64,000 bases of DNA, taken from assembly GCF_010868145.1 (NCBI RefSeq), contig NZ_JAAGUY010000002.1:390245-454244 (forward strand). The letters are read 5' to 3'. The notes under the pieces are model-generated. The model saw only the letters and a list, made by a program, of their open reading frames with translations. It did not search any database and was not told the origin of the DNA. This stretch comes from Nocardia cyriacigeorgica. Its GTDB lineage: Bacteria > Actinomycetota > Actinomycetes > Mycobacteriales > Mycobacteriaceae. A program made the position numbers and the translations under genes. Positions 27,978-36,035 of the stretch are shown piece after piece. Each line of letters starts with the position of its first letter. The first letter of the stretch is position 1.

Positions 27978-29768
27978 ATGGTTGGTCTGCTCGCTGTGCG
28001 GTCTCGTGCGTTGATCGCCGTGATATTGCTCGCCGTCGTCGCCTTGGCGACGGCCTGTGGTTCCGGTGACGGCTCCTCGGCCCGCGACCTGTGTGCCCCA
28101 CCCGGGGTCGAGGCGGCGTCGGCCGCGCCGACGAACCTGGCGTCACCGACGCGTGCGGGCGTCGATCGGTTCACCACGCCGACGACCGTTCCGCTGGAAT
28201 CCATCGACATCAGCAAGCTCGGCCTGATCACCCCGGGCAAGCTCAGCGTCGGCACCCTGTCGGACGCCCCGCCGAGCATCTGCGTCAACTCCGCGGGCGC
28301 GTTCACCGGTTTCGATAACGAACTGCTGCGTGCGGTGGCCGCGAAACTGGGTCTGCAGGTGGAGTTCTCCGGCACCGAGTTCGCGGGCCTGCTGGCGCAG
28401 GTGGCGGGCGGACGCTTCGATGTCGGCTCCTCCAACATCACCACCACCGATGAGCGCAGGCGGATGGTGGACTTCACCAACGGCTACGACTTCGGTTACT
28501 TCTCGCTCGTCGTGCGCACCGGCAGTCCGATCGAGGGGTTCGACGATCTCGGTCCTGGTAGCCGGGTCGCCGTGGTGCAGGGCACGGTGCAGGACGAGTA
28601 CGTCGTCAACCAATTGGGTCTGGACCCGGTGAAATTCCCGGACTACAACACCGCCTACGCCAACGTGAAAACTGGCCAGGTGGATGCCTGGGTGGCACCG
28701 TCGGCGCAGGCGGAGGGCGCTATCGCGCCGGGTGACGGCACCACGATCATCGAAAACTCTTTCAGTCTCGATAATTTCGCGGCATGGGCGGTCGGCAAGA
28801 ACAAGCAGCCACTGGTCGACGCGCTCAACAGCGGTCTGGACGCGGTGATCGCCGACGGCACCTACGCCGCGCTCTACAGCGAATGGGTGCCGCGTGAACT
28901 CCCGCCCGGGTGGAAGCCGGGATCGAAAGCCGCTCCTACGCCCGAACTTCCGGATTTCGCCGCCATCGCCGCCGAACGCGGACCGGTTGAGCAAACCCAG
29001 GATCAACCCAAGTCCACCCTGGAACAACTGCGTGACACCTTCTTCGACTGGTCGCTGTATCGCCAGGCCTTCCCCGACCTGTTCAAGACCGGCTTGCCGA
29101 ATACCCTGATCCTCGCGGTGGTTTCGGGCGTACTCGGCACGGTGCTCGGCATGCTGCTCGCGGTGGCGGGCATCTCCAGGTCGCGCTGGCTGCGCTGGCC
29201 TGCCCGCGTCTACACCGACATCTTCCGTGGCCTGCCCGCGGTGGTGATCATCCTGCTGATCGGTCTCGGTCTCGGTCCGGTGGTCGGCGATCTGACCGGC
29301 AACAATCCGTACTGGCTCGGTGCCGTGGCGCTGGCATTGCTGGCGTCGGCCTATATCGGTGAGATCTTCCGATCGGGGATCCAGTCGGTCGAACCGGGGC
29401 AGCTCGAGGCCGCACGCGCCATCGGCCTCGGCTACCGCCAGTCGATGACGCTTGTGGTGATCCCGCAAGGTGTGCGGCGCGTGCTGCCCGCGCTGATGAA
29501 CCAGTTCATCGCGCTGATCAAGGATTCGTCGCTGATCTACTTCCTCGGCCTGCTCGCCTCGCAGCGTGAGCTGTTCGCTGTCGGGCGCGACCTGAACGCA
29601 CAGACCGGGAACCTGTCGCCGCTGGTCGCGGCCGGTCTGGTGTATCTGCTGCTGACGATCCCGCTCACCCACCTGGTGAACTACATCGACCGGCGCATGC
29701 GCACCGGCCGACCCGATCAACCCATCGACCCGGCCGATCAGGCCGCGATCACGGAAGGGCGTGGGTAG
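27978..29768 (+). CDS. Fused amino-acid binding lipoprotein and ABC permease (GlnH-GlnP fusion)
   Basis: A 596-residue fusion. Residues 1-27 form a signal peptide with lipobox LATAC. About 65-310 is a family 3 solute-binding domain (LSVGTLSDAPPSI, FDVGSSNITTTDERR). About 360-580 is a polar amino-acid permease (GLPNTLILAVVSGVLGT, EAARAIGLGYRQSM as its EAA loop). Tethering the binding domain to the channel is known in some Gram-positive GlnPQ importers. The ATPase gene starts directly after the stop. TATGGT 8 bases before the ATG suggests a leaderless start. Glutamine or another polar amino acid is the likely substrate. Confidence 0.88.
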   Translation: MVGLLAVRSRALIAVILLAVVALATACGSGDGSSARDLCAPPGVEAASAAPTNLASPTRAGVDRFTTPTTVPLESIDISKLGLITPGKLSVGTLSDAPPSICVNSAGAFTGFDNELLRAVAAKLGLQVEFSGTEFAGLLAQVAGGRFDVGSSNITTTDERRRMVDFTNGYDFGYFSLVVRTGSPIEGFDDLGPGSRVAVVQGTVQDEYVVNQLGLDPVKFPDYNTAYANVKTGQVDAWVAPSAQAEGAIAPGDGTTIIENSFSLDNFAAWAVGKNKQPLVDALNSGLDAVIADGTYAALYSEWVPRELPPGWKPGSKAAPTPELPDFAAIAAERGPVEQTQDQPKSTLEQLRDTFFDWSLYRQAFPDLFKTGLPNTLILAVVSGVLGTVLGMLLAVAGISRSRWLRWPARVYTDIFRGLPAVVIILLIGLGLGPVVGDLTGNNPYWLGAVALALLASAYIGEIFRSGIQSVEPGQLEAARAIGLGYRQSMTLVVIPQGVRRVLPALMNQFIALIKDSSLIYFLGLLASQRELFAVGRDLNAQTGNLSPLVAAGLVYLLLTIPLTHLVNYIDRRMRTGRPDQPIDPADQAAITEGRG

Positions 29769-30494
29769 ATGAGCGCGTCACTCACCGGCACCGGTCTGCG
29801 GCTGAAGCTCGGCCACAACGAGATCCTGCGTGGGGTGGACATCCACGTCGACGCGGGTAAGACCACGACCGTCATCGGACCGTCCGGTTCGGGCAAGTCC
29901 ACGTTGCTGCGAGTGCTGAACCGGCTGCACGAACCGGACGCGGGTGACATCCTGCTCGACGGCGAGTCGGTGCTGACCGAGGACCCGGACAAGCTGCGTC
30001 AGCGCATCGGCATGGTGTTCCAGCATTTCAACCTGTTCCCGCACAAGACCGTCGCCGACAATGTCGCGCTCGGCCCGCGCAAACTGCGCGGATTGTCCAA
30101 GGAGCAGGCGCGGGCGCTGGCCATCGAGCAGCTGGAGGTCGTCGGTCTGGCCGGTAAGGCCGATTCCCGGCCGGCCAACCTGTCCGGTGGGCAGCAGCAG
30201 CGGGTGGCGATCGCGCGGGCGCTGGCGATGAAGCCGGAGATCATGTTCTTCGACGAGGCCACCTCGGCACTCGACCCGGAGCTGGTCAAGGGTGTGCTCG
30301 CCCTGATGACGGACTTGGCGTCGGGCGGAATGTCGATGGTTGTGGTGACCCACGAAATGGGTTTCGCGCGAAGCGTTTCCGACAGTGTGGTGTTCATGGA
30401 CGCAGGTCAGGTAGTGGAGACGGGCAGCCCGGATGCGCTGTTCGACAATGCGAAGACCCCACGATTGCGACGCTTCCTCGACCAGGTGCTCTAG
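29769..30494 (+). CDS. Polar amino-acid ABC transporter ATPase (GlnQ-like)
   Basis: A 241-residue ATPase. Walker A is GPSGSGKST near 37, the Q-loop GMVFQHFNLFPH, the signature LSGGQQQR near 137, and Walker B IMFFDEATSALDPE. The ATG follows the TAG stop of the fused binding protein-permease with no gap, so translation is coupled. Together the two genes make a complete two-polypeptide importer. A possible hairpin terminator lies at 30508-30527. Confidence 0.92.
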   Translation: MSASLTGTGLRLKLGHNEILRGVDIHVDAGKTTTVIGPSGSGKSTLLRVLNRLHEPDAGDILLDGESVLTEDPDKLRQRIGMVFQHFNLFPHKTVADNVALGPRKLRGLSKEQARALAIEQLEVVGLAGKADSRPANLSGGQQQRVAIARALAMKPEIMFFDEATSALDPELVKGVLALMTDLASGGMSMVVVTHEMGFARSVSDSVVFMDAGQVVETGSPDALFDNAKTPRLRRFLDQVL

Positions 30495-30507
30495 GCGGCA
30501 GGGCTGT

Positions 30508-30527
30508 CCCGGCTTCGAGTCGCCGGG
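30508..30527 (+). terminator. Possible hairpin terminator of the amino-acid ABC operon
   Basis: CCCGGC and GCCGGG pair around an 8-base loop 14 bases after the ATPase stop and are followed by TTCGTCGTC. The stem is short, so this is tentative. Confidence 0.35.
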
Positions 30528-30736
30528 TTCGTCGTCGATTCTCATATGTGGGGAGTCCCCTATGTTGAAGAGAGCCGGTCATGTTCACGGCGTGATCGGC
30601 AGGTGCCGGTGTGGCCTCGGGGGTTTGCCGGATTTCGGGAGGAAATTCAGAGGTGGGCGGCCGCTCGCGCGTGATTTGGCGTGCCCGAACCCCCTCACCT
30701 CGGACCGTGAATCCGAAACGCAACAGAAAAGGACAT

Positions 30737-31108
30737 ATGTTTTCAGCGATTCGAGTGACGACAGCTCTGGCGGCGGGTGCGCTTGCGACTCTTGCCGGAC
30801 TCACCCTCGCGCCGGCGGCGCAGGCGTATCCGGTCGGACCCTGGGGTATCGAGGGGCCGTGCCAGGGCAAGGCTCCTGCCGAATGCGACTACGTACCCTC
30901 ACCCGATGGCATCGAGTGGAAGTGGTACTCCAAGTCGTCCGTCCATAGGGAACAGGCGATTCAAACGAACGTCTACGACAAGACCGGCGCTCTCGCCTGC
31001 GTCAACAACATCGGCGCCCCACCCACTTTCAAGATGTGCCCGCAGATCGCGTCGCTGATCCGCGCGCTGCCGCCGATGCGTATCGGCCCCTCGACCGGCA
31101 GCAGCTGA
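30737..31108 (+). CDS. Small secreted protein, unknown function
   Basis: A 123-residue protein. The signal peptide (TALAAGALATLAGLTLAP) ends in AQA before YPVGP. The mature part has four Cys (GPCQG, AECDY, LACVN, KMCPQ) that could form two disulphides. AAAAGGA lies just before the ATG, giving a strong start. Upstream, 242 bases separate it from the amino-acid importer. I recognise no family, although short secreted proteins of this make-up are common in Nocardia. Confidence 0.72.
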   Translation: MFSAIRVTTALAAGALATLAGLTLAPAAQAYPVGPWGIEGPCQGKAPAECDYVPSPDGIEWKWYSKSSVHREQAIQTNVYDKTGALACVNNIGAPPTFKMCPQIASLIRALPPMRIGPSTGSS

Positions 31109-31147
31109 TCAACGCCGCGTTGAAGCGATAAAGACGGCCGAGTTCGT

Positions 31148-31188
31148 CCTTCTCTCGTGGCCGCCCATGGTGGCGGCTGGGGAGAAGG
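31148..31188. terminator. Hairpin terminator
   Basis: CCTTCTC/GAGAAGG forms the outer stem and GCCGCC/GGCGGC the inner stem, 40 bases after the secreted-protein gene. The AAGAAGG-type flank and position support termination between this gene and the His-rich gene. Confidence 0.5.
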
Positions 31189-31291
31189 GCGATTCGCCCG
31201 CACACTCACCGCTATTCTTCATTCATGCGCACTTGGTAATGTGTGAGGTGCTCTTCAGTTCCACCTGTCCACTGCGGAAAGAAGGATTCTG

Positions 31292-31588
31292 ATGACCACA
31301 GCGCATGCTCAGCACACCGAACACGAGCATCAACACGGCCCGACCTGCGGTCATGTCGCCGTCCCACACGGCGACCATGTGGACTATGTCCACGACGGCC
31401 ATCTGCACCGAGAACACGAGGGTCACTACGACGAATGTGAGCGAGCCGGCCACACCGAATGCAGTCCGCACGACCACGTCCACGGTGAGGGCTGTGGGCA
31501 TGTGGCGGTCCCGCACGGCGACCACGTCGACTACATCCACGACGGCCACCGGCACGCACGGCACGACGGGCACTACGACGAGCACTGA
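31292..31588 (+). CDS. His-rich tandem-repeat metal-binding protein
   Basis: A 98-residue protein with about a quarter His. It is built from a duplicated unit: CGHVAVPHGDHVDYVHDGH near 19-37 and CGHVAVPHGDHVDYIHDGH near 68-86, each followed by HxxHxGHYDE. His, Asp and single Cys residues should bind zinc, nickel or a similar metal. There is no signal peptide or membrane helix, so it is probably a cytoplasmic metal buffer or chaperone. Relatives in actinobacteria are often misnamed zinc permease. AAGGA lies 6 bases before the ATG. No perfect metal-regulator box is visible upstream. Confidence 0.8.
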   Translation: MTTAHAQHTEHEHQHGPTCGHVAVPHGDHVDYVHDGHLHREHEGHYDECERAGHTECSPHDHVHGEGCGHVAVPHGDHVDYIHDGHRHARHDGHYDEH

Positions 31589-31630
31589 GGTTCTCCCCAT
31601 CCGCGCTATTCACGGCTCCGAATGGGTAAT

Positions 31631-31641
31631 ATGTTCAACAT
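31631..31641. promoter_or_regulatory. Palindrome overlapping the antitoxin start, with -10 TAATAT
   Basis: ATGTT-C-AACAT is a perfect palindrome that contains the first bases of the antitoxin ATG at 31640. TAATAT (31627-31632), 7 bases upstream of that ATG, looks like a -10 element of a leaderless promoter. Autorepression by the antitoxin-toxin complex is inferred. Confidence 0.5.
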
Positions 31642-31912
31642 GAGTACACACAGCCTGCGTGATCTCCGGATGCAGCTGGGTGGGATCGTGCGCGGTGTCG
31701 CCGCGACCGGGGAGGAAGCGATCATCACCGACAGCGGCAGCGAGGTCGCGGTGATCATCTCGATGGCCGACTACGAGCGGCTGCACGAGCACGCCGATCT
31801 GATCGATGCGTTGCGCCTGCGAGATATGCGGGTGGCGGATTACACGTCGATGTCGATGTCGGAAATGCTCGATCAGCTGGGTGTGGACCCGGCTGAGCTA
31901 CTGGCCTCGTGA
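31640..31912 (+). CDS. Phd/YefM-family antitoxin
   Basis: A 90-residue antitoxin. The N-terminal DNA-binding fold is visible in SLRDLRMQLGGIV, GEEAIITDSGSEVAVII and MADYERLHEHADLI. The C-terminal acidic tail (MSEMLDQLGVDPAELL) should wrap the toxin. The start at 31640 follows a -10 element by 7 bases; in-frame ATGs at 31622 and 31631 lie inside the promoter. The stop overlaps the toxin start by 4 bases. It forms a standard type II module with the next gene. Confidence 0.88.
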   Translation: MSTHSLRDLRMQLGGIVRGVAATGEEAIITDSGSEVAVIISMADYERLHEHADLIDALRLRDMRVADYTSMSMSEMLDQLGVDPAELLAS

Positions 31913-32157
31913 ACGTCGAGTTCCATCCCGACGTCCTGAAACAACTGCAAAAGCTGCCTCGCGATGTACTCGAGGCAGCGCTGCACGCGATCATCGCGTT
32001 GACCAAGGACCCTCGTCCGTCCGGCGCCAAGAAGCTGGTCGGCCGCAGCGATTGGCGAATTCGTATCGGCCAGTACCGCATCGTCTACGAGATCGATGAC
32101 GCCGAGTCGATCATCCGCGTTTTCGCCGTCGCCAAACGTTCCGACGTCTATCGCTGA
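31909..32157 (+). CDS. RelE/ParE-family toxin
   Basis: An 82-residue toxin: VEFHPDVLKQLQKLPRDV, then KKLVGRSDWRIRIGQYRIVY and VFAVAKRSDVYR. This is the RelE fold with the basic and Tyr/Arg residues that cut mRNA on the ribosome. It starts with GTG inside the antitoxin stop (GTGA), giving coupled translation. Nothing is missing, so the toxin looks active. Its mRNA cleavage is inferred from the family. Confidence 0.88.
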   Translation: MNVEFHPDVLKQLQKLPRDVLEAALHAIIALTKDPRPSGAKKLVGRSDWRIRIGQYRIVYEIDDAESIIRVFAVAKRSDVYR

Positions 32158-32255
32158 GCTGATATCGCCCGCAACCCGGTGGTTGTCGAAGAGGTGGCGA
32201 GGAGACCTGCGAAGGCGCAGGCAACGCCGGCTAGAGGGTCCCGTTCGACGCGGTG

Positions 32256-33281
32256 CTAGCAGCGTTCGTACTGACGAACGAAGGGCTCCGCCTCCGGTGC
32301 AACCTCGCGCCCGGGTTCTGGGCAACCGCCGACGAGGACGGCGAAACTGTGGTGGCCGTTGCGCGTGATGATCGTGTAGTCGACCACGCCACCGCGCTGG
32401 GACAAGTAGCGAAGATGCTGGTCGGCGAGTTGTGTCGCCTGCGCGGCGCTGAATTCCTCTCCAACGGGCGGGAACACCATGACGTCCAGTGTGCGGCCGG
32501 CAGTGCCGGGCGGGTCGTATATCGACAACTGGACAATTGCCGAGGTGGGTTGATCGTTCAGGAACCACTCCCACATTTCGAGTTCACTACTGGACGGGAA
32601 GCGGGGGCGGCTGTCCGGGTGGGTCACACTGGGTTCCAGACTCGAGTGGTTCTCACCCGAGCCCAAGCTCTCCCTATAAATGGGGGACACCGTCCAGTTG
32701 TTGGATGCCAGGTCAGGGAAGTCCTGGATGATTCGGCGCATCGCCGCGGTGGCACGGTGGGGTTCGGCCTCGGAGCCCGCCCGGACATCGATGGAATGGG
32801 TCACTCCGGTCGCTTTGTCGCCGCCAACGGACAAGTGAATCTCCGCGCCGGTGTTCGCCGATGACACTCGGGTCCAGGTGGCTGCCGCGTTCGCTTCCAC
32901 GTCCACGTCCTGCCCGAACAGCCAGCCTCCGTAATAGGAGTCGGTCATCCGGTGGACCGTGACCAGGGTCGAGTCGCCGTGATAGTGCGGCGGCAGCTGC
33001 TGGGCGCCCATAACGCGCACCACAGACGCGGCCTCGGCTGGTGCGGCGCCATCCTCGAGCTGTACGTCGAGCTTGGACGTGTAGTACGAGTTGGGGCCGT
33101 ACGGGTGGTACTGGAACTTATGTGACGCGTCTGCCACCCCCGGAATGGCCTCGATGGCCTTCTCGATCACCTCCGACCAGTTGTCACGCTCGTCCTGATC
33201 GGGCCCCTGCGCGTAGAGCGAACATCCAGTCAGCAGGACTGCCGCCATCGTCAACACGATGGTCGTCACGGTGAAGCGCAT
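32256..33281 (-). CDS. Lipoprotein, unknown function
   Basis: A 341-residue protein. Its signal peptide (RFTVTTIVLTMAAVLLTGC) has a clean lipobox LTGC, so it should be lipid-anchored outside the membrane. The rest is hydrophilic with two similar halves, about 30-190 and 190-341. Each half mentions expected-value-like repeats of V[VL]RV-type strands and a Tyr-rich face, but no family is clear to me. ATG 33281 has AGGA 8 bases upstream and is preferred over ATG 33290. A much longer upstream extension in frame is antisense to the next gene and is discarded. It lies 50 bases downstream of the membrane-anchored gene at 33332. Confidence 0.72.
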   Translation of the reverse strand: MRFTVTTIVLTMAAVLLTGCSLYAQGPDQDERDNWSEVIEKAIEAIPGVADASHKFQYHPYGPNSYYTSKLDVQLEDGAAPAEAASVVRVMGAQQLPPHYHGDSTLVTVHRMTDSYYGGWLFGQDVDVEANAAATWTRVSSANTGAEIHLSVGGDKATGVTHSIDVRAGSEAEPHRATAAMRRIIQDFPDLASNNWTVSPIYRESLGSGENHSSLEPSVTHPDSRPRFPSSSELEMWEWFLNDQPTSAIVQLSIYDPPGTAGRTLDVMVFPPVGEEFSAAQATQLADQHLRYLSQRGGVVDYTIITRNGHHSFAVLVGGCPEPGREVAPEAEPFVRQYERC

Positions 33282-33331
33282 GGCGTTCATCCTGCCAACG
33301 GATACGGCATCAGCCATTCCCGGACGTGGCC

Positions 33332-33802
33332 CTAGCTGGACTGCCTGCGGCCGTGCAGCTCGGTGGCGCGGCCGGCCAGCCAGGCGAAGTCGTCCCACAG
33401 TTCGGGTGCGCCGCGGTCCGCGCGATACTTCTCGACCAGCGGGCGCAGGACGCTCCAGCAAGTGCGCAGGGAGTCGCCCCAAGAGTCGGCCACCACGTCG
33501 GTCGGGATGTAACCGTTGCGGCACATGATCGCGACGCAGTCGTAGCTGTGGCATACCCGCTCGGCGCGCAGGATCTCGTCCTCGGTCCAGGTCTCGACTG
33601 CGCGAATTCGCAATTCCCGCATGACGAGTCGCCGATCCTGCCGGACGGCGTCGGCCTGCAGCATGTCGTACACCGCTTTGAATGCGCTCGCATTGGTGGT
33701 CTTTCGCATCTCCGCCACCTGCCAGACGACCAGCGATGCCGCGACGAGGGCGATCACCGCCGTCGCAACACCGGCTGCGGCCGCGATAGCCGACGAGTCC
33801 AT
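33332..33802 (-). CDS. Single-helix membrane protein (DUF4760-like)
   Basis: A 156-residue protein. An N-terminal helix (AAAAGVATAVIALVAASLVVW) is followed by a soluble helical domain with conserved-looking stretches MRKTTNASAFKAVYDML, RRLVMRELR and CHSYDCVAIMCRNG. The pattern resembles DUF4760 membrane proteins, whose role is unknown. It is probably co-transcribed with the lipoprotein gene 50 bases downstream. The call is tentative. Confidence 0.68.
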   Translation of the reverse strand: MDSSAIAAAAGVATAVIALVAASLVVWQVAEMRKTTNASAFKAVYDMLQADAVRQDRRLVMRELRIRAVETWTEDEILRAERVCHSYDCVAIMCRNGYIPTDVVADSWGDSLRTCWSVLRPLVEKYRADRGAPELWDDFAWLAGRATELHGRRQSS

Positions 33803-34057
33803 CCACTACCTCGCATGCCCGATAACAGAGTTTCCGGCGGCAGCTTATCGGAAGTCCTTGTCCGGACACGTGCGGCCGTCAGCCGATGGTTGTCCGAATC
33901 ACCACGCGGAGTGTGTGATTCGAAGACCGCGCGCCAATTGCCCTCGCCCGGATGCGGACGCAAGGGGCGATGCTGGTCAGCGGTCAGAAGCGGGTGAAAC
34001 CGGTCAGTGCGCGACGGGTCAGGCGCTCGAGTGGATGCCGAGGCCCGAGCCCGATGG

Positions 34058-35263
34058 TCATGCCCCGGCGGCCGCCGACGCTCGGGAGGTCATTGTGGTG
34101 ATCACGGCGGCGATTCCGATGGCGCCGACGGCGATCGCGGCTGTGGCCGGCCAGCCGAACCACTCGACGGCCGCCGCGCCGAAAGCGGTGCCGAGGCTGC
34201 CACCTACGAAGTACACCAGCATGTAGGCGCTGTTGAAACGGGCGGGCGCCGTGGGGTCGATGGCGAGGACGGTGCTCTGATTCGCCACTTGAGCGGCGAA
34301 GAGTCCGGCATCGAAAAGTGCCAGGCAGACCAGCGTCACGATGATGTTCTCGAGGGTGAGACCGGCGACGACTATGGTGGCGCCGGCCAATGCCAGACCC
34401 GCCAGGATGACGCGTGGTGCGCCCACTCGGTCGGTCCAGACGCCTGCGACCTGTGTCGCTGGAATTCCCGCGAGCCCAGCCAAGGCGTACAAGCCGATCT
34501 GTTCCGCCGAGTACGAGAACGGCGGCTCCGACAGCGCGACCGCGAGTCCGGCCCACACCGCGCAGAACGCGAAGAACCACAGCGCGCCGCGTATCGCGGC
34601 AACCCTCAGAGTCGCGTGCCGCACGAACAATCCGGGGAGGGAGCGCAGAGTCGCGAGATAGCGGAGTTCGGTCGTGCCCACGGCGTCCGGCAGCGCTATC
34701 AGGCAGCACCCGGCGGCAATCAGGCACGCGGCAGCGAATACCAGAAGCATTCCGCGCCAGCCGATCTCGTTGGACAGCCACCCTCCCGCGATCCGCCCTG
34801 CGAGAATCCCGGCCGAGATCCCAGCTGTGACGATGCCAAGGATCGTAGCCCGTTGATGAGCCGGAGCGAGCCGGCCCGCCAATGAGCTGAGGCTCGCGCC
34901 GACCGCCGAGCATGCACCGATCAGGCCGATCAGCAGTCCCAGCTGCCAGGCGCGCCCAGCGGCAGCACCCACCGCCAATACCGCCGCCAGTGCTGCGAAC
35001 TGGACCGCGAGAATCCGTCCGGGCGGGAATCGGTCGACCAGCGGGACAAGCAGGCCCAGACCAACCAGATATCCGACCGGACCGCAGGCGAGCGAGAACC
35101 CGACCGCAGCGATCGACGAATGCAACGACCCCGCCACGTCCGCTATTGCCGGTTGGAGCGGATAGATAGTGGAGGTCCCGAGCGCGGCCGCAAGCGCCAT
35201 GAACAGTACGACTGGGCCGCGCAGCCGACGGTCATCGCGTATCTCGGTGGCAGGAATAGTCAC
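34058..35263 (-). CDS. MFS transporter (drug-efflux type)
   Basis: A 401-residue transporter with twelve predicted helices. It begins GPVVLFMALAAALGTSTIY and has an AxxDVAGSLHxS-like loop near helix 1, as in the YnfM/AraJ-type drug proton antiporters. Motif A-like sequence is DRFPPGRILAVQF near 77-90. The substrate is unknown. It is divergent from the VOC gene; the 160-base gap holds the TAGGACA dyad at 35353-35371, likely an operator for a repressor encoded elsewhere. No regulator gene lies beside it. Confidence 0.82.
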   Translation of the reverse strand: MTIPATEIRDDRRLRGPVVLFMALAAALGTSTIYPLQPAIADVAGSLHSSIAAVGFSLACGPVGYLVGLGLLVPLVDRFPPGRILAVQFAALAAVLAVGAAAGRAWQLGLLIGLIGACSAVGASLSSLAGRLAPAHQRATILGIVTAGISAGILAGRIAGGWLSNEIGWRGMLLVFAAACLIAAGCCLIALPDAVGTTELRYLATLRSLPGLFVRHATLRVAAIRGALWFFAFCAVWAGLAVALSEPPFSYSAEQIGLYALAGLAGIPATQVAGVWTDRVGAPRVILAGLALAGATIVVAGLTLENIIVTLVCLALFDAGLFAAQVANQSTVLAIDPTAPARFNSAYMLVYFVGGSLGTAFGAAAVEWFGWPATAAIAVGAIGIAAVITTMTSRASAAAGA

Positions 35264-35352
35264 AACGAACGACGGTAAGAATCACCGGCTCTCGAAGCTG
35301 GCGGGAAATCGACGCCACCGTCATCGAGATTGTCCCGGATTCCGTTCGCATC

Positions 35353-35371
35353 TAGGACATAAATTGTCCTA
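35353..35371. promoter_or_regulatory. Perfect inverted repeat between the MFS and VOC genes
   Basis: TAGGACA-TAAAT-TGTCCTA, 7-base arms with an AT-rich spacer, 54 bases before the VOC start and 90 before the MFS start. It is a strong candidate operator that could control both divergent genes. The regulator is unknown. Confidence 0.65.
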
Positions 35372-35424
35372 TTTCGATTTTAAGGTAGTGGCAACAGCGA
35401 AACAGCATCGAAAGGAACTCCACC

Positions 35425-35949
35425 ATGAACGATCTGCGCAAGGGCGTCCCGACCGGCTACACGAGCGTCGCCCCCTGGGTCGTCACCACCGATACCGGCG
35501 CATTCCTGGACTTCGTCACACAGGCGTTCGACGGCCAAGAGATCGCCCGGGTGGCGACCGAGGACGGATCGATCGGTCACGGTGAGATCCGGGTCGGCGA
35601 CACCGTCGTGCTGGCCTTCGACAGCCGGCCGGAGTGGCCGGTCATGCCGAGCCTGTTGCGCGTGTTCGTTCCGGACGCGGACGAGGCGTTCGCGAAGTCG
35701 ATCGCCGCCGGCGCCCAGGTGGTCACCGAGCTGGGAGACTCCGCGTTCGGTCAGCGCGGCGGGCGCGTCAAGGATCCGTTCGGCAACATCTGGTGGGTGA
35801 CAAGCCACGTCGAGGACGTCGCCGAGGACGTGGTCTGGCAGCGAATGCAGGACCCGGTGTACGCCGACCAAATGACGATGGCACAGGCGACGCTCGACGC
35901 CGAGCTGAGCGGCAGGACACACGGACGCAGCAGCGCGCCGGTGCGTTAA
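35425..35949 (+). CDS. VOC-superfamily (glyoxalase/PhnB-like) protein
   Basis: A 174-residue protein with the repeated beta-alpha-beta-beta-beta units of the vicinal oxygen chelate fold: APWVVTTDTGAFLDFVTQAF in the first half and RVFVPDADEAFAKSIAAGA and VKDPFGNIWWVTSH in the second. The FGNxWW segment near the end of the domain is typical of PhnB-like glyoxalases, and His at the metal site is present. The substrate is unknown; drug binding is possible since the divergent neighbour is an efflux pump. AAAGGAA lies about 10 bases before the ATG. Confidence 0.85.
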   Translation: MNDLRKGVPTGYTSVAPWVVTTDTGAFLDFVTQAFDGQEIARVATEDGSIGHGEIRVGDTVVLAFDSRPEWPVMPSLLRVFVPDADEAFAKSIAAGAQVVTELGDSAFGQRGGRVKDPFGNIWWVTSHVEDVAEDVVWQRMQDPVYADQMTMAQATLDAELSGRTHGRSSAPVR

Positions 35950-35978
35950 CGCTCGTCGCGCCAGTGGAGGTGGTCGTG

Positions 35979-36009
35979 AGCGGCACCGCGAGAACCTCGC
36001 GGTGCCGCT
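35979..36009. terminator. Strong bidirectional hairpin terminator
   Basis: AGCGGCACCGCGAG and CTCGCGGTGCCGCT form a perfect 14-pair stem around a 3-base loop (AAC). It lies 30 bases after the VOC stop and 27 before the end of the convergent regulator gene. Confidence 0.75.
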
Positions 36010-36035
36010 TGTCGGCGAGTATCGGCGGCGATGGC

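Noticed and set aside
30561..30736. Short open frame starting MLKRAGHVHG
   Set aside because: Overlaps the promoter region of the secreted-protein gene. No ribosome-binding site and no conserved pattern.
33282..33869. Upstream extension of the lipoprotein frame
   Set aside because: It would be antisense or out of frame to the membrane-protein gene at 33332 and lacks a signal at its own start; the lipobox start at 33281 is better.
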